Of a DNA stretch of 44,616 nucleotides, positions 18,368 to 25,887 are shown piece after piece. The position numbers and the translations under genes were made by a program. The notes beneath the pieces were generated by a model. The model did no database searches, was not told the DNA's origin, and worked only from the letters and a program-made list of their open reading frames with translations. The DNA is from Clostridia bacterium (GTDB lineage Bacteria > Bacillota > Clostridia > Oscillospirales > CAG-272). The stretch is taken from NCBI GenBank assembly GCA_017466375.1, contig JAFTUH010000013.1, forward strand, positions 1 through 44,616, in the 5' to 3' direction. Every line of letters starts with the position of its first letter. The stretch's first letter is position 1.

Positions 18368-19597
18368 ATGGGAAAAATCAGACTTGGTTTGATTGGCCTG
18401 AGCCAGCGCGGATTCGGTCTGTTGAAGGCCGTTATCGTGCCGGAGGAGAACCGCCGCGACAACGTCGAGGTCGTTATGGTCTGCGATCTGTACGAGGATC
18501 GCGCAACCGAGGCCGCCGATTATCTGGAGAAGATCGGCGAGAAGCGCCCGATCGTTACACTGAATCATCATGATGTTATCACCAGTCCCGACGTGGATGC
18601 GGTTATCATCATGACCTCGTGGGAGAGCCATATTCCGCTTGCCATCGAATCGATGGAGAACGGCAAATACACCGCGATGGAAGTCGGCGGTGCGTATTCC
18701 GTCGAGGATTGCTTCAAGCTGGTCGACGCATATGAGCGCACAGGCATCCACTGCATGATGCTAGAGAACTGCTGCTACGGCAGAAATGAGCTGATGGTTC
18801 TGAACATGGTCCGTCAGGGTCTGTTCGGTGACATCGTACACTGTGCCGGCGGCTATCTGCACGATCTTCGCTCCGAGATCGCACACGGTGTGGAGAACCG
18901 CCACTACCGTCTGCGCAACTACAAGAACCGCAACTGCGAGAACTATCCGACGCACGAACTCGGTCCGATCGCAAAGGTGCTCGATATCAACCGCGGCAAC
19001 CGCATGGTATCTCTCGTTTCCGTGGCATCCTGCGCAAAGGGACTCCACGAGTATATCGACAAGACCGAAGAGGTCGACAAGAATCTTCTGAACGTCGAGT
19101 TTGCACAGGGCGATATCGTTACGACGATCATCAAGTGTGCGCACGGTCAGACGATCACGCTTACGCTGGATACCACGCTCCCGCGCTACTACTGCCGCGG
19201 CTTCACTGTCCGCGGTACGAAGGGTATGTACGAGGAGGCAAACGGTACCGTGCTTCTGGATCCCGAACACGACGAGATGAACTGGAAGGAGCACTGGGGC
19301 TGTGCTGAAAATTACCGCGAGGAGTGGGAGCACCCGATCTGGAAGAACTTTTTGAACGACGGTGTCCGCGGCGGTCACGGCGGCATGGACTGGCTCGTAT
19401 TCAGCGCATTCTTTGAGTCGATCGAGCGCGGCATCGCTCCGCCGATCGATACATACGACACGGCAGCATGGATGTCGATCACGCCGCTGTCTGAGCAGTC
19501 GATTGCGATGGGCGGTGCGCCCGTCGCTATCCCGGACTTCACGAGAGGCGCATGGTGCGACCGCAAGTTTGAAGCGAGCTGGGAGTACGACGTCTGA
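18368..19597 (+). CDS. Gfo/Idh/MocA-family protein resembling GH109 glycosidases
   Basis: A 409-residue NAD(P)-dependent protein with an N-terminal Rossmann fold (IRLGLIGLSQRGFGLLKAVI). Segments match the glycoside hydrolase family GH109 branch rather than a typical dehydrogenase: MMLENCCYGRNELMVLNMVR, the YPTHELGPIAKVLDINRGNR block and the GGHGGMDWLV block, and the PDFTRGAW end. GH109 enzymes cleave alpha-N-acetylgalactosaminides by an NAD-cycling mechanism. No Tat or lipoprotein signal is present, so it would act in the cytosol on an imported sugar. A classical oxidoreductase activity cannot be excluded. It has its own strong promoter and a terminator, so it is monocistronic. Confidence 0.85.
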   Translation: MGKIRLGLIGLSQRGFGLLKAVIVPEENRRDNVEVVMVCDLYEDRATEAADYLEKIGEKRPIVTLNHHDVITSPDVDAVIIMTSWESHIPLAIESMENGKYTAMEVGGAYSVEDCFKLVDAYERTGIHCMMLENCCYGRNELMVLNMVRQGLFGDIVHCAGGYLHDLRSEIAHGVENRHYRLRNYKNRNCENYPTHELGPIAKVLDINRGNRMVSLVSVASCAKGLHEYIDKTEEVDKNLLNVEFAQGDIVTTIIKCAHGQTITLTLDTTLPRYYCRGFTVRGTKGMYEEANGTVLLDPEHDEMNWKEHWGCAENYREEWEHPIWKNFLNDGVRGGHGGMDWLVFSAFFESIERGIAPPIDTYDTAAWMSITPLSEQSIAMGGAPVAIPDFTRGAWCDRKFEASWEYDV

Positions 19598-19612
19598 TTT
19601 TTGGATAAACAC

Positions 19613-19645
19613 AAAACCGCTTTCCGAAAAGGAGAGCGGTTTTCC
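19613..19645 (+). terminator. terminator of the GH109-like gene
   Basis: A 13-bp stem, AAAACCGCTTTCC / GGAGAGCGGTTTT with one wobble and a GAAAA loop, then CCATTTTTTT. Confidence 0.88.
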
Positions 19646-19664
19646 ATTTTTTTGCATAAAACTC

Positions 19665-19693
19665 TTTACTGCTGTGCGGAAATGTGATACAAT
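19665..19693 (+). promoter_or_regulatory. promoter of ddh
   Basis: TTTACT, a 17-nt spacer and TACAAT, 31 bp before the ATG at 19724. Confidence 0.65.
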
Positions 19694-19723
19694 AAAGCAT
19701 AGTTTTTTTTGCGAGGTGTTTTT

Positions 19724-20701
19724 ATGATTCGTATAGGCATTATGGGTTACGGCAATCTCGGACGCGGGGTTGAACGTGCCGTTATGAAAAATCCCGATAT
19801 GGAAGTGGTTGCGGTGTTCACCAGACGCGCGCCGGAAACACTGAAGATTCTCACTGAGGGTGCCGTTGTCGCGTCCGTCGCCGATGCCGAAAAGTATGTC
19901 GGCAAAATCGACGTGATGATCCTCTGCGGCGGCTCCGCTACGGATCTCCCTGTGCAGGGACCGCAGTATGCGCGCCTGTTCAATATCGTGGACAGCTTTG
20001 ATACGCACGCGAAGATTCCCGAGCATTTTGCCGACTGCGATGCCGCTTCCCGTGAGGGCGGTACCGTCAGCGTGATCTCCGTCGGTTGGGATCCCGGTCT
20101 GTTTTCGCTCAACCGTCTGTACGGACGCTGCATCCTTCCCGACGGTAAGGATTACACGTTCTGGGGGCGCGGTGTCAGCCAGGGACATTCCGATGCCATC
20201 CGCCGCATCGATGGCGTGATCGATGCGCGCCAGTATACGATTCCCGTGCCGGAGGCTGTGAAGGCTGTCCGCCGCGGTGAGAATCCCGATCTGACCACGC
20301 GTGAGAAACATACGCGTGAGTGCTTTGTCGTTGCCGAAGAGGGCGCGGATCTTGCACGCATCGAACGCGAGATTGTCACTATGCCCAACTATTTCGCCGA
20401 TTACGATACGACGGTGCATTTTATCACGAAAGAAGAATTGGAGCGCGATCATAAGGGGATTCCGCATGGCGGTCGTGTCATCCGCAGCGGGGAAACCTCC
20501 GACGGCGTAGGTCATGTCGTTGAGTATTCGCTCACGCTCGATTCCAATCCGGAGTTTACCTCCAGCGTGCTCGTCGCCTATGCGCGTGCTGCCGTGCGGC
20601 TTGCCAAGGAGGGCGTATCCGGTGCGAAAACCGTGCTTGATATCCCGCCGGCCTATCTGTCTGCCGAGACGGGCGAGGAATTGCGAAAGACTCTGCTTTG
20701 A
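19724..20701 (+). CDS. ddh: meso-diaminopimelate dehydrogenase
   Basis: Ddh reductively aminates tetrahydrodipicolinate to meso-diaminopimelate in a single NADPH-dependent step, supplying peptidoglycan and lysine. The 325-residue protein has the NADP-binding start IRIGIMGYGNLGRGVERAV, FTRRAP for the 2'-phosphate pocket, CGGSATDLPVQGPQYA, VGWDPGLFSLNRLYG and the catalytic-region GRGVSQGHSDAIRRI, all family hallmarks. The ATG at 19724 follows GAGGTG; an ATG 15 nt earlier overlaps that site. Its presence supports a DAP-type wall, the kind a class B sortase usually attaches to. The gene stands alone between a promoter and a terminator. Confidence 0.96.
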   Translation: MIRIGIMGYGNLGRGVERAVMKNPDMEVVAVFTRRAPETLKILTEGAVVASVADAEKYVGKIDVMILCGGSATDLPVQGPQYARLFNIVDSFDTHAKIPEHFADCDAASREGGTVSVISVGWDPGLFSLNRLYGRCILPDGKDYTFWGRGVSQGHSDAIRRIDGVIDARQYTIPVPEAVKAVRRGENPDLTTREKHTRECFVVAEEGADLARIEREIVTMPNYFADYDTTVHFITKEELERDHKGIPHGGRVIRSGETSDGVGHVVEYSLTLDSNPEFTSSVLVAYARAAVRLAKEGVSGAKTVLDIPPAYLSAETGEELRKTLL

Positions 20702-20739
20702 TTTGTTCGGGAAACGCGATCCTGCATGTAAGTGCGCAG

Positions 20740-20782
20740 GGGAGAGAAAACGTCGGTGTTTGCGCCGGTTTCTCTCCCTTTC
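20740..20782 (+). terminator. terminator of ddh
   Basis: GGGAGAGAAA / TTTCTCTCCC, a 10-bp stem with an inner CGG/CCG extension, followed by TTTCT. It starts 38 bp after the ddh stop. Confidence 0.65.
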
Positions 20783-20827
20783 TGCCGTACTGCGTGAAAA
20801 AATTACTAATTATAATGAAAAAATCTC

Positions 20828-20856
20828 TTGACATGGCGTGTCCGATGTGCTATAAT
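20828..20856 (+). promoter_or_regulatory. consensus promoter of the rpmG-secE-nusG-rplKA operon
   Basis: TTGACA, 17 nt, TATAAT: a perfect sigma-A promoter. It leaves a leader of about 130 nt before rpmG that holds two short GC-rich hairpins and a small open frame. Confidence 0.88.
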
Positions 20857-20885
20857 GATTCTACCTCAGTGTGGAGGTTCTTTTT

Positions 20886-20999
20886 TTGCGCGTCAAAATG
20901 CAGAAAAAACGTCCGCCGAATGAGGGAGGTACGCGGCGTCAAACGCCGACATTCAACGGGACGAAAATCCCGAATTTTCAAGGAGGTGCCGATACATGA
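20886..20999 (+). CDS. possible leader peptide upstream of rpmG
   Basis: A short open frame starts with TTG at 20886, 8 nt after GGAGG (20873-20877), and encodes about 37 residues ([19 protein letters not shown]...), basic at the start. Its stop overlaps the rpmG start as ATGA. If translated it would couple to rpmG. The first four codons read MRVK, as does L33 itself, which could mean an old duplicated start or chance. No homologue was recognised; it may be untranslated leader. Confidence 0.25.
   Translation: MRVKMQKKRPPNEGGTRRQTPTFNGTKIPNFQGGADT
20934..20972 (+). promoter_or_regulatory. two hairpins in the rpmG leader
   Basis: Hairpin 1 is CGGCGT-caa-ACGCCG (20934-20948) and hairpin 2 is CGGGA-cgaaaa-TCCCG (20957-20972), just before the AAGGAGG ribosome site. 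They could control access to the rpmG start. No known leader family was recognised. Confidence 0.4.
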
Positions 21000-21145
21000 G
21001 AGTTAAAATCACTCTCGCCTGCAGCGAATGCAAGCAGCGCAATTACAACACGATGAAGAACAAGAAGAACGATCCGGATCGTCTTGAACTGAACAAGTAT
21101 TGCCGCTTCTGCCGCAAGCATACTCTCCACAAGGAATCCAAATAA
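20996..21145 (+). CDS. rpmG: 50S ribosomal protein L33 (zinc-binding)
   Basis: A 49-residue large-subunit protein starting [19 protein letters not shown]. Cysteines 9, 12, 36 and 39 form two CxxC pairs, the zinc-dependent C+ form. It is preceded by AAGGAGGTG. The rpmG-secE-nusG order is the standard Firmicutes one; the tRNA-Trp gene often found between rpmG and secE is absent, the gap being only 18 bp. Confidence 0.95.
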   Translation: MRVKITLACSECKQRNYNTMKNKKNDPDRLELNKYCRFCRKHTLHKESK

Positions 21146-21163
21146 TTTTTAAGGAGAAACGCA

Positions 21164-21460
21164 ATGGCTGAGAACGAAAAGAAAGTTCCCGTATCCGAAG
21201 ACGCGGAGACGAAGGAAGTCGCTAAAGCCGGCGCAAAGACGGCTAAAGCAAAAGAAAAGAAGCCCTCGCTCTTTTCCAGAATCGGCTCTTGGTTCCGGAC
21301 GACCAAGGCTGAACTCAAAAAGATCGCATGGACACCCCGTAAGACGCTTTGGAAGAACACTGCGCTCGTCCTCGTCGCTATGGTGGTGCTCGCCGTGGTG
21401 ATCGGTCTTCTTGATGTTGTTTTCCTCGCAGCGATCGATGGTCTGAGCGCCATCTTTTGA
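21164..21460 (+). CDS. secE: preprotein translocase subunit SecE
   Basis: SecE clamps SecY in the SecYEG channel. The 98-residue product has a charged, Lys/Ala/Glu-rich N-terminal extension (residues ~1-42), the conserved amphipathic stretch RTTKAELKKIAWTPRKTLWK and then a single transmembrane helix (LVLVAMVVLAVVIGLLDVVF). One membrane segment is the usual Gram-positive form. The ATG follows AAGGAG. It lies directly between rpmG and nusG. Confidence 0.95.
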   Translation: MAENEKKVPVSEDAETKEVAKAGAKTAKAKEKKPSLFSRIGSWFRTTKAELKKIAWTPRKTLWKNTALVLVAMVVLAVVIGLLDVVFLAAIDGLSAIF

Positions 21461-21473
21461 CGGGTGACGGTAC

Positions 21474-22022
21474 ATGAGCGACATCAATGAGATGAACGCA
21501 GGCCCCAGATGGTATGTCGCGCATACCTACTCCGGCTACGAAAACAAGGTTAAGATGAACCTTGAAAAAATCGTCGAGAACCGTGGCATGGGTCACCTCA
21601 TTTTCGACGTGCGCATTCCGGTCGAGACGATCGTCGAATCGGACGGAGGCGTTGAGCGTGAGATCGAGAATAAGATCTTCCCGTCTTACGTTCTGGTAAA
21701 AATGATCATGACAGACGAAAGCTGGCACGTCGTCCGCAATATCCGCGGTGTGACGGGCTTCGTCGGTCCGGGATCCAAGCCGGTCCCGCTGACCGATGAG
21801 GAAGCAGCCGCTATCATCTCCGAGGAGATCGTCCAGTCTGCAGCAGCCACCGTCGCCGTCGGCGATATGGTTGACATCGTAGAGGGCATCTTCATGGGAT
21901 ACAGCGGTAAGCTCAGCGAGATCTCTGCCGACGGCACCGAGGTCACTGTCATCGTATCTACGGTCGGCCGCGATATGCCGATCAATCTGGGCATCAAGGA
22001 CGTCCGCAAGTCGGCAAACTGA
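21474..22022 (+). CDS. nusG: transcription termination/antitermination factor NusG
   Basis: NusG binds the RNA polymerase clamp and modulates pausing and termination. The 182 residues include the NGN domain (PRWYVAHTYSGYENKVKMNL, later FPSYVLVKMIM and RNIRGVTGFVG) and a C-terminal KOW motif (GDMVDIVEGIFMGYSGKLSE). Family length is typical (about 175-185). A GGGTGACGGT sequence precedes the ATG 13 bp after secE, so translation is close to coupled. rplK follows after a 127-bp structured leader. Confidence 0.97.
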   Translation: MSDINEMNAGPRWYVAHTYSGYENKVKMNLEKIVENRGMGHLIFDVRIPVETIVESDGGVEREIENKIFPSYVLVKMIMTDESWHVVRNIRGVTGFVGPGSKPVPLTDEEAAAIISEEIVQSAAATVAVGDMVDIVEGIFMGYSGKLSEISADGTEVTVIVSTVGRDMPINLGIKDVRKSAN

Positions 22023-22060
22023 TGCTTTGATAGCGAAATCGCTAAATTTTGGGAACCGGT

Positions 22061-22120
22061 CCTCCCGTCATGCACGAAGAGCCGGAATCGTGGGAGGAAG
22101 AAAATTTTTCTGATTCTTCC
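22061..22120 (+). promoter_or_regulatory. structured leader of rplK with overlapping hairpins
   Basis: Two stems share bases: CCTCCC (22061-22066) with GGGAGG (22092-22097), and GGAAGAA (22096-22102) with TTCTTCC (22114-22120). They cannot both form fully. A third small stem, TAGCG-aaat-CGCTA, lies at 22031-22044. In many bacteria L1 represses translation of rplK-rplA by binding this leader; whether the known L1 motif is present could not be decided by eye. Confidence 0.4.
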
Positions 22121-22149
22121 GTCATAAACCACATACGGAGGTTTTTCTT

Positions 22150-22575
22150 ATGGCAAAGAAAATTGTCGGTTATGTCAAGCTCCAGCTTCAGGCAGGTAAA
22201 GCAACTCCCGCTCCGCCGGTAGGTCCTGCACTCAGCCAGTACGGCATAGCAATCCCGAACTTCACCAAGGAATTCAATGAGCGCACCAAGAAGGACATCG
22301 GTCTGGTTATCCCGGTCGTTATCACCGTTTACGCTGACCGTTCCTTCACCTTTATCACCAAGACCCCGCCGGCAGCCGTTCTAATCAAGAAGGCTTGCGG
22401 CATCGAGACTGCATCCGCTGTTCCGAACAAGACGAAGGTCGCTAAGATCACCAAAGAGCAGGTCAAGCAGATCGCTGAGACGAAGATGCCCGACCTCAAC
22501 GCCGCTTCTCTTGAGGCAGCTATGAGCATGATCGCAGGTACCGCCCGTTCTATGGGTGTAACGGTCGAGGAATAA
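22150..22575 (+). CDS. rplK: 50S ribosomal protein L11
   Basis: L11 forms the base of the GTPase-associated stalk and is needed for RelA activation and factor binding. The 141 residues include [20 protein letters not shown], the NTD-binding site, and a C-terminal RNA-binding domain ending [18 protein letters not shown] precedes the ATG. L11 is the substrate of PrmA, whose gene at 43512 is interrupted by a stop codon. Confidence 0.98.
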   Translation: MAKKIVGYVKLQLQAGKATPAPPVGPALSQYGIAIPNFTKEFNERTKKDIGLVIPVVITVYADRSFTFITKTPPAAVLIKKACGIETASAVPNKTKVAKITKEQVKQIAETKMPDLNAASLEAAMSMIAGTARSMGVTVEE

Positions 22576-22588
22576 GGAGGACGCACAG

Positions 22589-23281
22589 ATGACTAAGGGT
22601 AAGAAATATGTCGACAGCGCGAAGCTGATCGAGAAAGCAAAATTGTATGATCCCACCGAGGCAATTGACCTCGTATGCCAGACGTCCAAGGCAAAGTTCG
22701 ACGAGACCGTTGAGCTGCATGTTCGTCTTGGTGTTGACTCCCGTCATGCAGACCAGCAGGTCCGCGGCGCGGTTGTTCTCCCGAACGGTACCGGTAAGAA
22801 GGTACGCACCCTCGTTTTCGCGAAGGGTGACCACGCAAAGGCTGCCACTGAGGCAGGCGCTGACTACGTCGGTGACGTTGATCTCGTTGAGAAGATCATG
22901 AAAGAGAACTGGTTCGAGTTCGACATCGTTATCGCTACCCCCGACATGATGGGTACGATCGGTCGTCTCGGTAAGACGCTCGGTCCGAAGGGTCTCATGC
23001 CGAACCCGAAGGCAGGTACCGTCACGATGGACGTTGCCCGTGCCGTAACGGAGGCTAAGGCCGGTAAGATCGAGTACCGTCTGGACAAGACCAACATCAT
23101 CCACTGCCCGATTGGTAAGGCATCCTTCGGCGCTGAGAAGCTCGCTGAGAACTTCAACGCACTGATGGGCGCGATCATCAAGGCAAAACCGGCTGCTGCA
23201 AAGGGACAGTATATCAAGAGCTGCACCATCGCTTCTACGATGGGCCCCGGTATCCACGTCAACGCAAGCAAGCTCGGCTGA
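22589..23281 (+). CDS. rplA: 50S ribosomal protein L1
   Basis: L1 forms the mobile L1 stalk that helps release E-site tRNA and is a translational repressor of its own operon in many bacteria. The 230-residue protein shows [20 protein letters not shown] at the start and the signature region [26 protein letters not shown] lies before the ATG, 13 bp after rplK. A strong terminator follows 15 bp after the stop, so rplJ and rplL, its usual next genes, are not cotranscribed here. Confidence 0.97.
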   Translation: MTKGKKYVDSAKLIEKAKLYDPTEAIDLVCQTSKAKFDETVELHVRLGVDSRHADQQVRGAVVLPNGTGKKVRTLVFAKGDHAKAATEAGADYVGDVDLVEKIMKENWFEFDIVIATPDMMGTIGRLGKTLGPKGLMPNPKAGTVTMDVARAVTEAKAGKIEYRLDKTNIIHCPIGKASFGAEKLAENFNALMGAIIKAKPAAAKGQYIKSCTIASTMGPGIHVNASKLG

Positions 23282-23295
23282 TTTTCCTGAAACAT

Positions 23296-23327
23296 ACCCG
23301 CTGCGATATTCGCGGCGGGTGTTTTTT
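23296..23327 (+). terminator. terminator after rplA
   Basis: ACCCGCTGCG / CGCGGCGGGT (10-bp stem with one wobble, ATATT loop) followed by GTTTTTT. It closes the L33-SecE-NusG-L11-L1 transcript. Confidence 0.88.
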
Positions 23328-23364
23328 GTTTACAGTATTTTTACAGCGCAACAGGTTTTCTCCC

Positions 23365-23394
23365 TTGACCGTATAGGTGATTTTGTTGTATAAT
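23365..23394 (+). promoter_or_regulatory. promoter of the DUF1538/PII-like operon
   Basis: TTGACC, an 18-nt spacer and TATAAT, about 29 bp before the GTG start. Confidence 0.75.
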
Positions 23395-23422
23395 ATATGT
23401 AGTAATCTCCGGGAGGTCTGTT

Positions 23423-24940
23423 GTGCGCAAATTATTGAAGGCGAAAATCAGCGAATCTGTCTCCGCCGTGCTGCCGATCACGGTGATCGTCGTTGTGCTG
23501 AGTATCGCGCTCGGGTTGTCCACCCCGATCCTTACCTTGTTTTTGATCGGCGCGTGTATGCTGATTCTCGGTATGGGCTTGTTTACGCTCGGTGCCGATA
23601 TGTCTATGATCGTTATCGGCGATAAAATCGGCTCCACGCTGACGAAATCCCGTTCACTTCCGCTGATTTCGTTCGTTACGCTTCTGATCGGCGTGTTCGT
23701 TACGATTGCGGAGCCGGATCTTACCGTGCTTGCGGAGCAGGTCTCGCCGGCGAATCCTTTTCTGATTACGGGAACTGTCGCACTCGGCGTCGGTATTTTT
23801 CTTGTGATCGCCGTTTTGCGTACATTTTTGCGTGTCAAGCTTTCCTACCTCCTCGTCTTTTTTTATGCGATCGTTTTTGTCCTCGCCGCATTTACCTCCA
23901 AGGATTATCTCGCGCTCGCATTTGATTCGGGCGGCGTGACGACGGGCGTTATCACCGTTCCGTTTATTCTCGCGCTGAATAAAGGTTTTTCCGCTGTCCG
24001 TGCCGATAAGGATTCCGGTGAGGACAGCTTCGGCATGGTCGCGCTTGCTTCGGTGGGCCCGATTCTCGCTGTGCTGATTCTCGGCATTTTCTCCGATACT
24101 CCGCCGGACGCATCCGTATCCGAGGCAATTTCGGATACTATGGTCAATAACTCCCGTGATTTGTTCGGGCTGTTCGGGCACGCACTTCCCGATTACGCGA
24201 TCGAGGTCGCTGTGGCACTTCTGCCGATCGTCGTGCTCTTTCTCATTTTCCAGTTCGTGAAGATCCGTATGTCCGGCAGTGAGCTGATCAAGATTTTTGT
24301 CGGACTCCTCTATACATACGCAGGACTTGTCATTTTTCTCACCGGCGTTAACGTCGGCTTTTTGCCCGTCGGTAATCTCGTCGGAGAAGAGCTCGCCGTG
24401 CAGCCGTATAATTGGATCCTCATCCCCCTCGGTCTTCTGATCGGATACTTTATCGTGTCCGCCGAGCCTGCCGTGCACGTCCTCAATAATCAAGTTGAGG
24501 AGATCACGGGTGGTGTCGTCTCCCGTCACGCGATGATGGTCTGTATGTCCGTCGGCGTTGCCGTATCCGTATCGCTTGCGATGGTGCGCGTACTGACCGG
24601 TATGAGTATCTGGTGGTTGATTATTCCCGGATACCTCACTGCGCTTTTGCTCACCTTTGTGGTGCCGCCGATCTTTACCGGTATCGCGTTTGACTCCGGC
24701 GGTGTTGCTTCCGGACCAATGACGGCTACGTTTCTTCTGCCTCTGGCGATGGGAGCGTGTGACGCGCTTCCGAACGGCAATATTCTCACCGATGCGTTCG
24801 GAGTCGTTGCCATGGTTGCCATGACGCCGCTGATTGCGATCCAGATCATGGGTCTCATGTACAAGATCAAGATGGCGAAGGCAGAGCGCGTGAAGCCGGG
24901 CGCAGATTCGTGCGAGATCATCGAGCTGTCCCTTACGTGA
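23423..24940 (+). CDS. DUF1538 family multi-pass membrane protein
   Basis: A 505-residue integral membrane protein of the DUF1538 family, possibly a transporter; the function is unknown. It has at least twelve hydrophobic segments and a clear internal repeat: AFDSGGVTTG at residues 166-175 and AFDSGGVASG at 422-431, and AEP at 96-98 and 347-349, an offset of about 250 residues. Such duplication is characteristic of secondary transporters. The start is GTG with GGGAGG six nt upstream. It is followed 19 bp later by a PII-like gene, a pairing known for this family, which suggests regulation by a small-molecule sensor. Confidence 0.85.
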   Translation: MRKLLKAKISESVSAVLPITVIVVVLSIALGLSTPILTLFLIGACMLILGMGLFTLGADMSMIVIGDKIGSTLTKSRSLPLISFVTLLIGVFVTIAEPDLTVLAEQVSPANPFLITGTVALGVGIFLVIAVLRTFLRVKLSYLLVFFYAIVFVLAAFTSKDYLALAFDSGGVTTGVITVPFILALNKGFSAVRADKDSGEDSFGMVALASVGPILAVLILGIFSDTPPDASVSEAISDTMVNNSRDLFGLFGHALPDYAIEVAVALLPIVVLFLIFQFVKIRMSGSELIKIFVGLLYTYAGLVIFLTGVNVGFLPVGNLVGEELAVQPYNWILIPLGLLIGYFIVSAEPAVHVLNNQVEEITGGVVSRHAMMVCMSVGVAVSVSLAMVRVLTGMSIWWLIIPGYLTALLLTFVVPPIFTGIAFDSGGVASGPMTATFLLPLAMGACDALPNGNILTDAFGVVAMVAMTPLIAIQIMGLMYKIKMAKAERVKPGADSCEIIELSLT

Positions 24941-24959
24941 CGGCTTTCAGGAGTGTAAG

Positions 24960-25682
24960 ATGAACAATCAAGAATATAAACTGGATCTGGTGGTCACCAT
25001 CGTCGATCACGGGCAGGACAAAAAGGTTCTGGCTATGTATCGGTCGATGTCTGTGACAACGTGGATGAGTACATACGGCCGAGGTACCGCGCCGAGTGAG
25101 ATGATGCAGTATCTCGGACTCGGTGAGCCGGAGAAGGACGTGCAGTTTGCGGTCGTTCCCCGTGCGATCGTGCCGGAGATTTTCGGTGAGCTGTCCAAAC
25201 GGATCTCCATTGAAAAGCCGGGACACGGAATTGTGTTTACCGTGCCGCTCAGCAGTATCGCGGGCAGACGCGCGCTCAAGGAGATCTGCGAGACAGGCAA
25301 TTTCCTCAAAAAAGCGAAGGAGGCACCTACCATGGAAGAGAAAAAATCCGGTGCATCGTATGAATACAGTCTGATCGTGACGATCCTGAACAGCGGATCG
25401 GCGGAAGCGGTTATGGACGCGGCAAGAAAAGCGGGCGCAGGCGGCGGCACCGTCATTCACGGACGCGGTCTGAATGCGAAAAATGCGGAGAAATTTTTCG
25501 GTTTTACGATTCAGGCAGAGAAGGATATGCTTCTGATCGTCGCGCGGACGACGGAGAAGGATGCGATCATGCGAGCCATCGCCGAGGCAGAGAATATGAC
25601 GGCGGAGGGACGCGGCATCACGTTCTCGCTTCCCGTAGACAGTCTCGCAGGCATTTCCCGCATGATGAAAACGGAAGAATAA
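24960..25682 (+). CDS. tandem PII-like (nitrogen regulatory protein family) protein
   Basis: A 240-residue soluble protein made of two PII-like domains. Domain 1 (residues ~5-110) begins YKLDLVVTIVDHGQDKKVL and contains a T-loop-like stretch around TTWMSTYGRGTAPSEMM. Domain 2 (~135-235) begins YEYSLIVTILNSGSAEAVMD with GGGTVIHGRGLNAKNAEKFF. Neither shows the canonical uridylylated Tyr motif of GlnB/GlnK, so this is a divergent member. In PII proteins the T-loop docks on target transporters, so binding to the DUF1538 neighbour is an obvious inference. It is the second gene of the operon, with CAGGAG before the ATG. Confidence 0.8.
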   Translation: MNNQEYKLDLVVTIVDHGQDKKVLAMYRSMSVTTWMSTYGRGTAPSEMMQYLGLGEPEKDVQFAVVPRAIVPEIFGELSKRISIEKPGHGIVFTVPLSSIAGRRALKEICETGNFLKKAKEAPTMEEKKSGASYEYSLIVTILNSGSAEAVMDAARKAGAGGGTVIHGRGLNAKNAEKFFGFTIQAEKDMLLIVARTTEKDAIMRAIAEAENMTAEGRGITFSLPVDSLAGISRMMKTEE

Positions 25683-25750
25683 TAAAAAAGCGCACCGTAA
25701 GGCGTGATGTTCTTAGCGGAGAAATCACGAAGCATTTACCTAATCCCACA

Positions 25751-25798
25751 GTAGGGGCGAACTGTGTTCGCCCGCGGGCGTTCGCAGAACGCCCCTAC
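25751..25798. repeat. double-hairpin intergenic palindrome
   Basis: Outer arms GTAGGGGCG / CGCCCCTAC enclose two inner hairpins, GGGCGAAC-tgt-GTTCGCCC with one base shift, and GGGCGTTC-gca-GAACGCCC. Short palindromes of this GTAGGGGCG class recur in many gut Clostridia genomes (general knowledge); only one copy is seen here. Confidence 0.6.
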
Positions 25799-25833
25799 GG
25801 ATAGGAAAAATTTGCTCCGCACCAAACAAATAA

Positions 25834-25865
25834 CGACCCCGACAAATTCTGTCGGGGTCGTTTTT
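25834..25865. terminator. strong terminator inside the island
   Basis: CGACCCCGAC / GTCGGGGTCG, a perfect 10-bp stem with a 7-nt loop, then TTTTT. It could end the PII-like transcript (plus) or the DUF4375-like transcript (minus). Confidence 0.85.
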
Positions 25866-25887
25866 AATCTGTTTGACAAATAAAATT

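Noticed and set aside
18761-20515. 584-codon frame antisense to the GH109-like gene and ddh
   Set aside because: Spans two unrelated genes and their promoter and terminator; no recognisable motifs.
21146-21163. tRNA-Trp gene between rpmG and secE
   Set aside because: The gap is only 18 bp, far too short; no tRNA or rRNA gene was recognised anywhere in the window.
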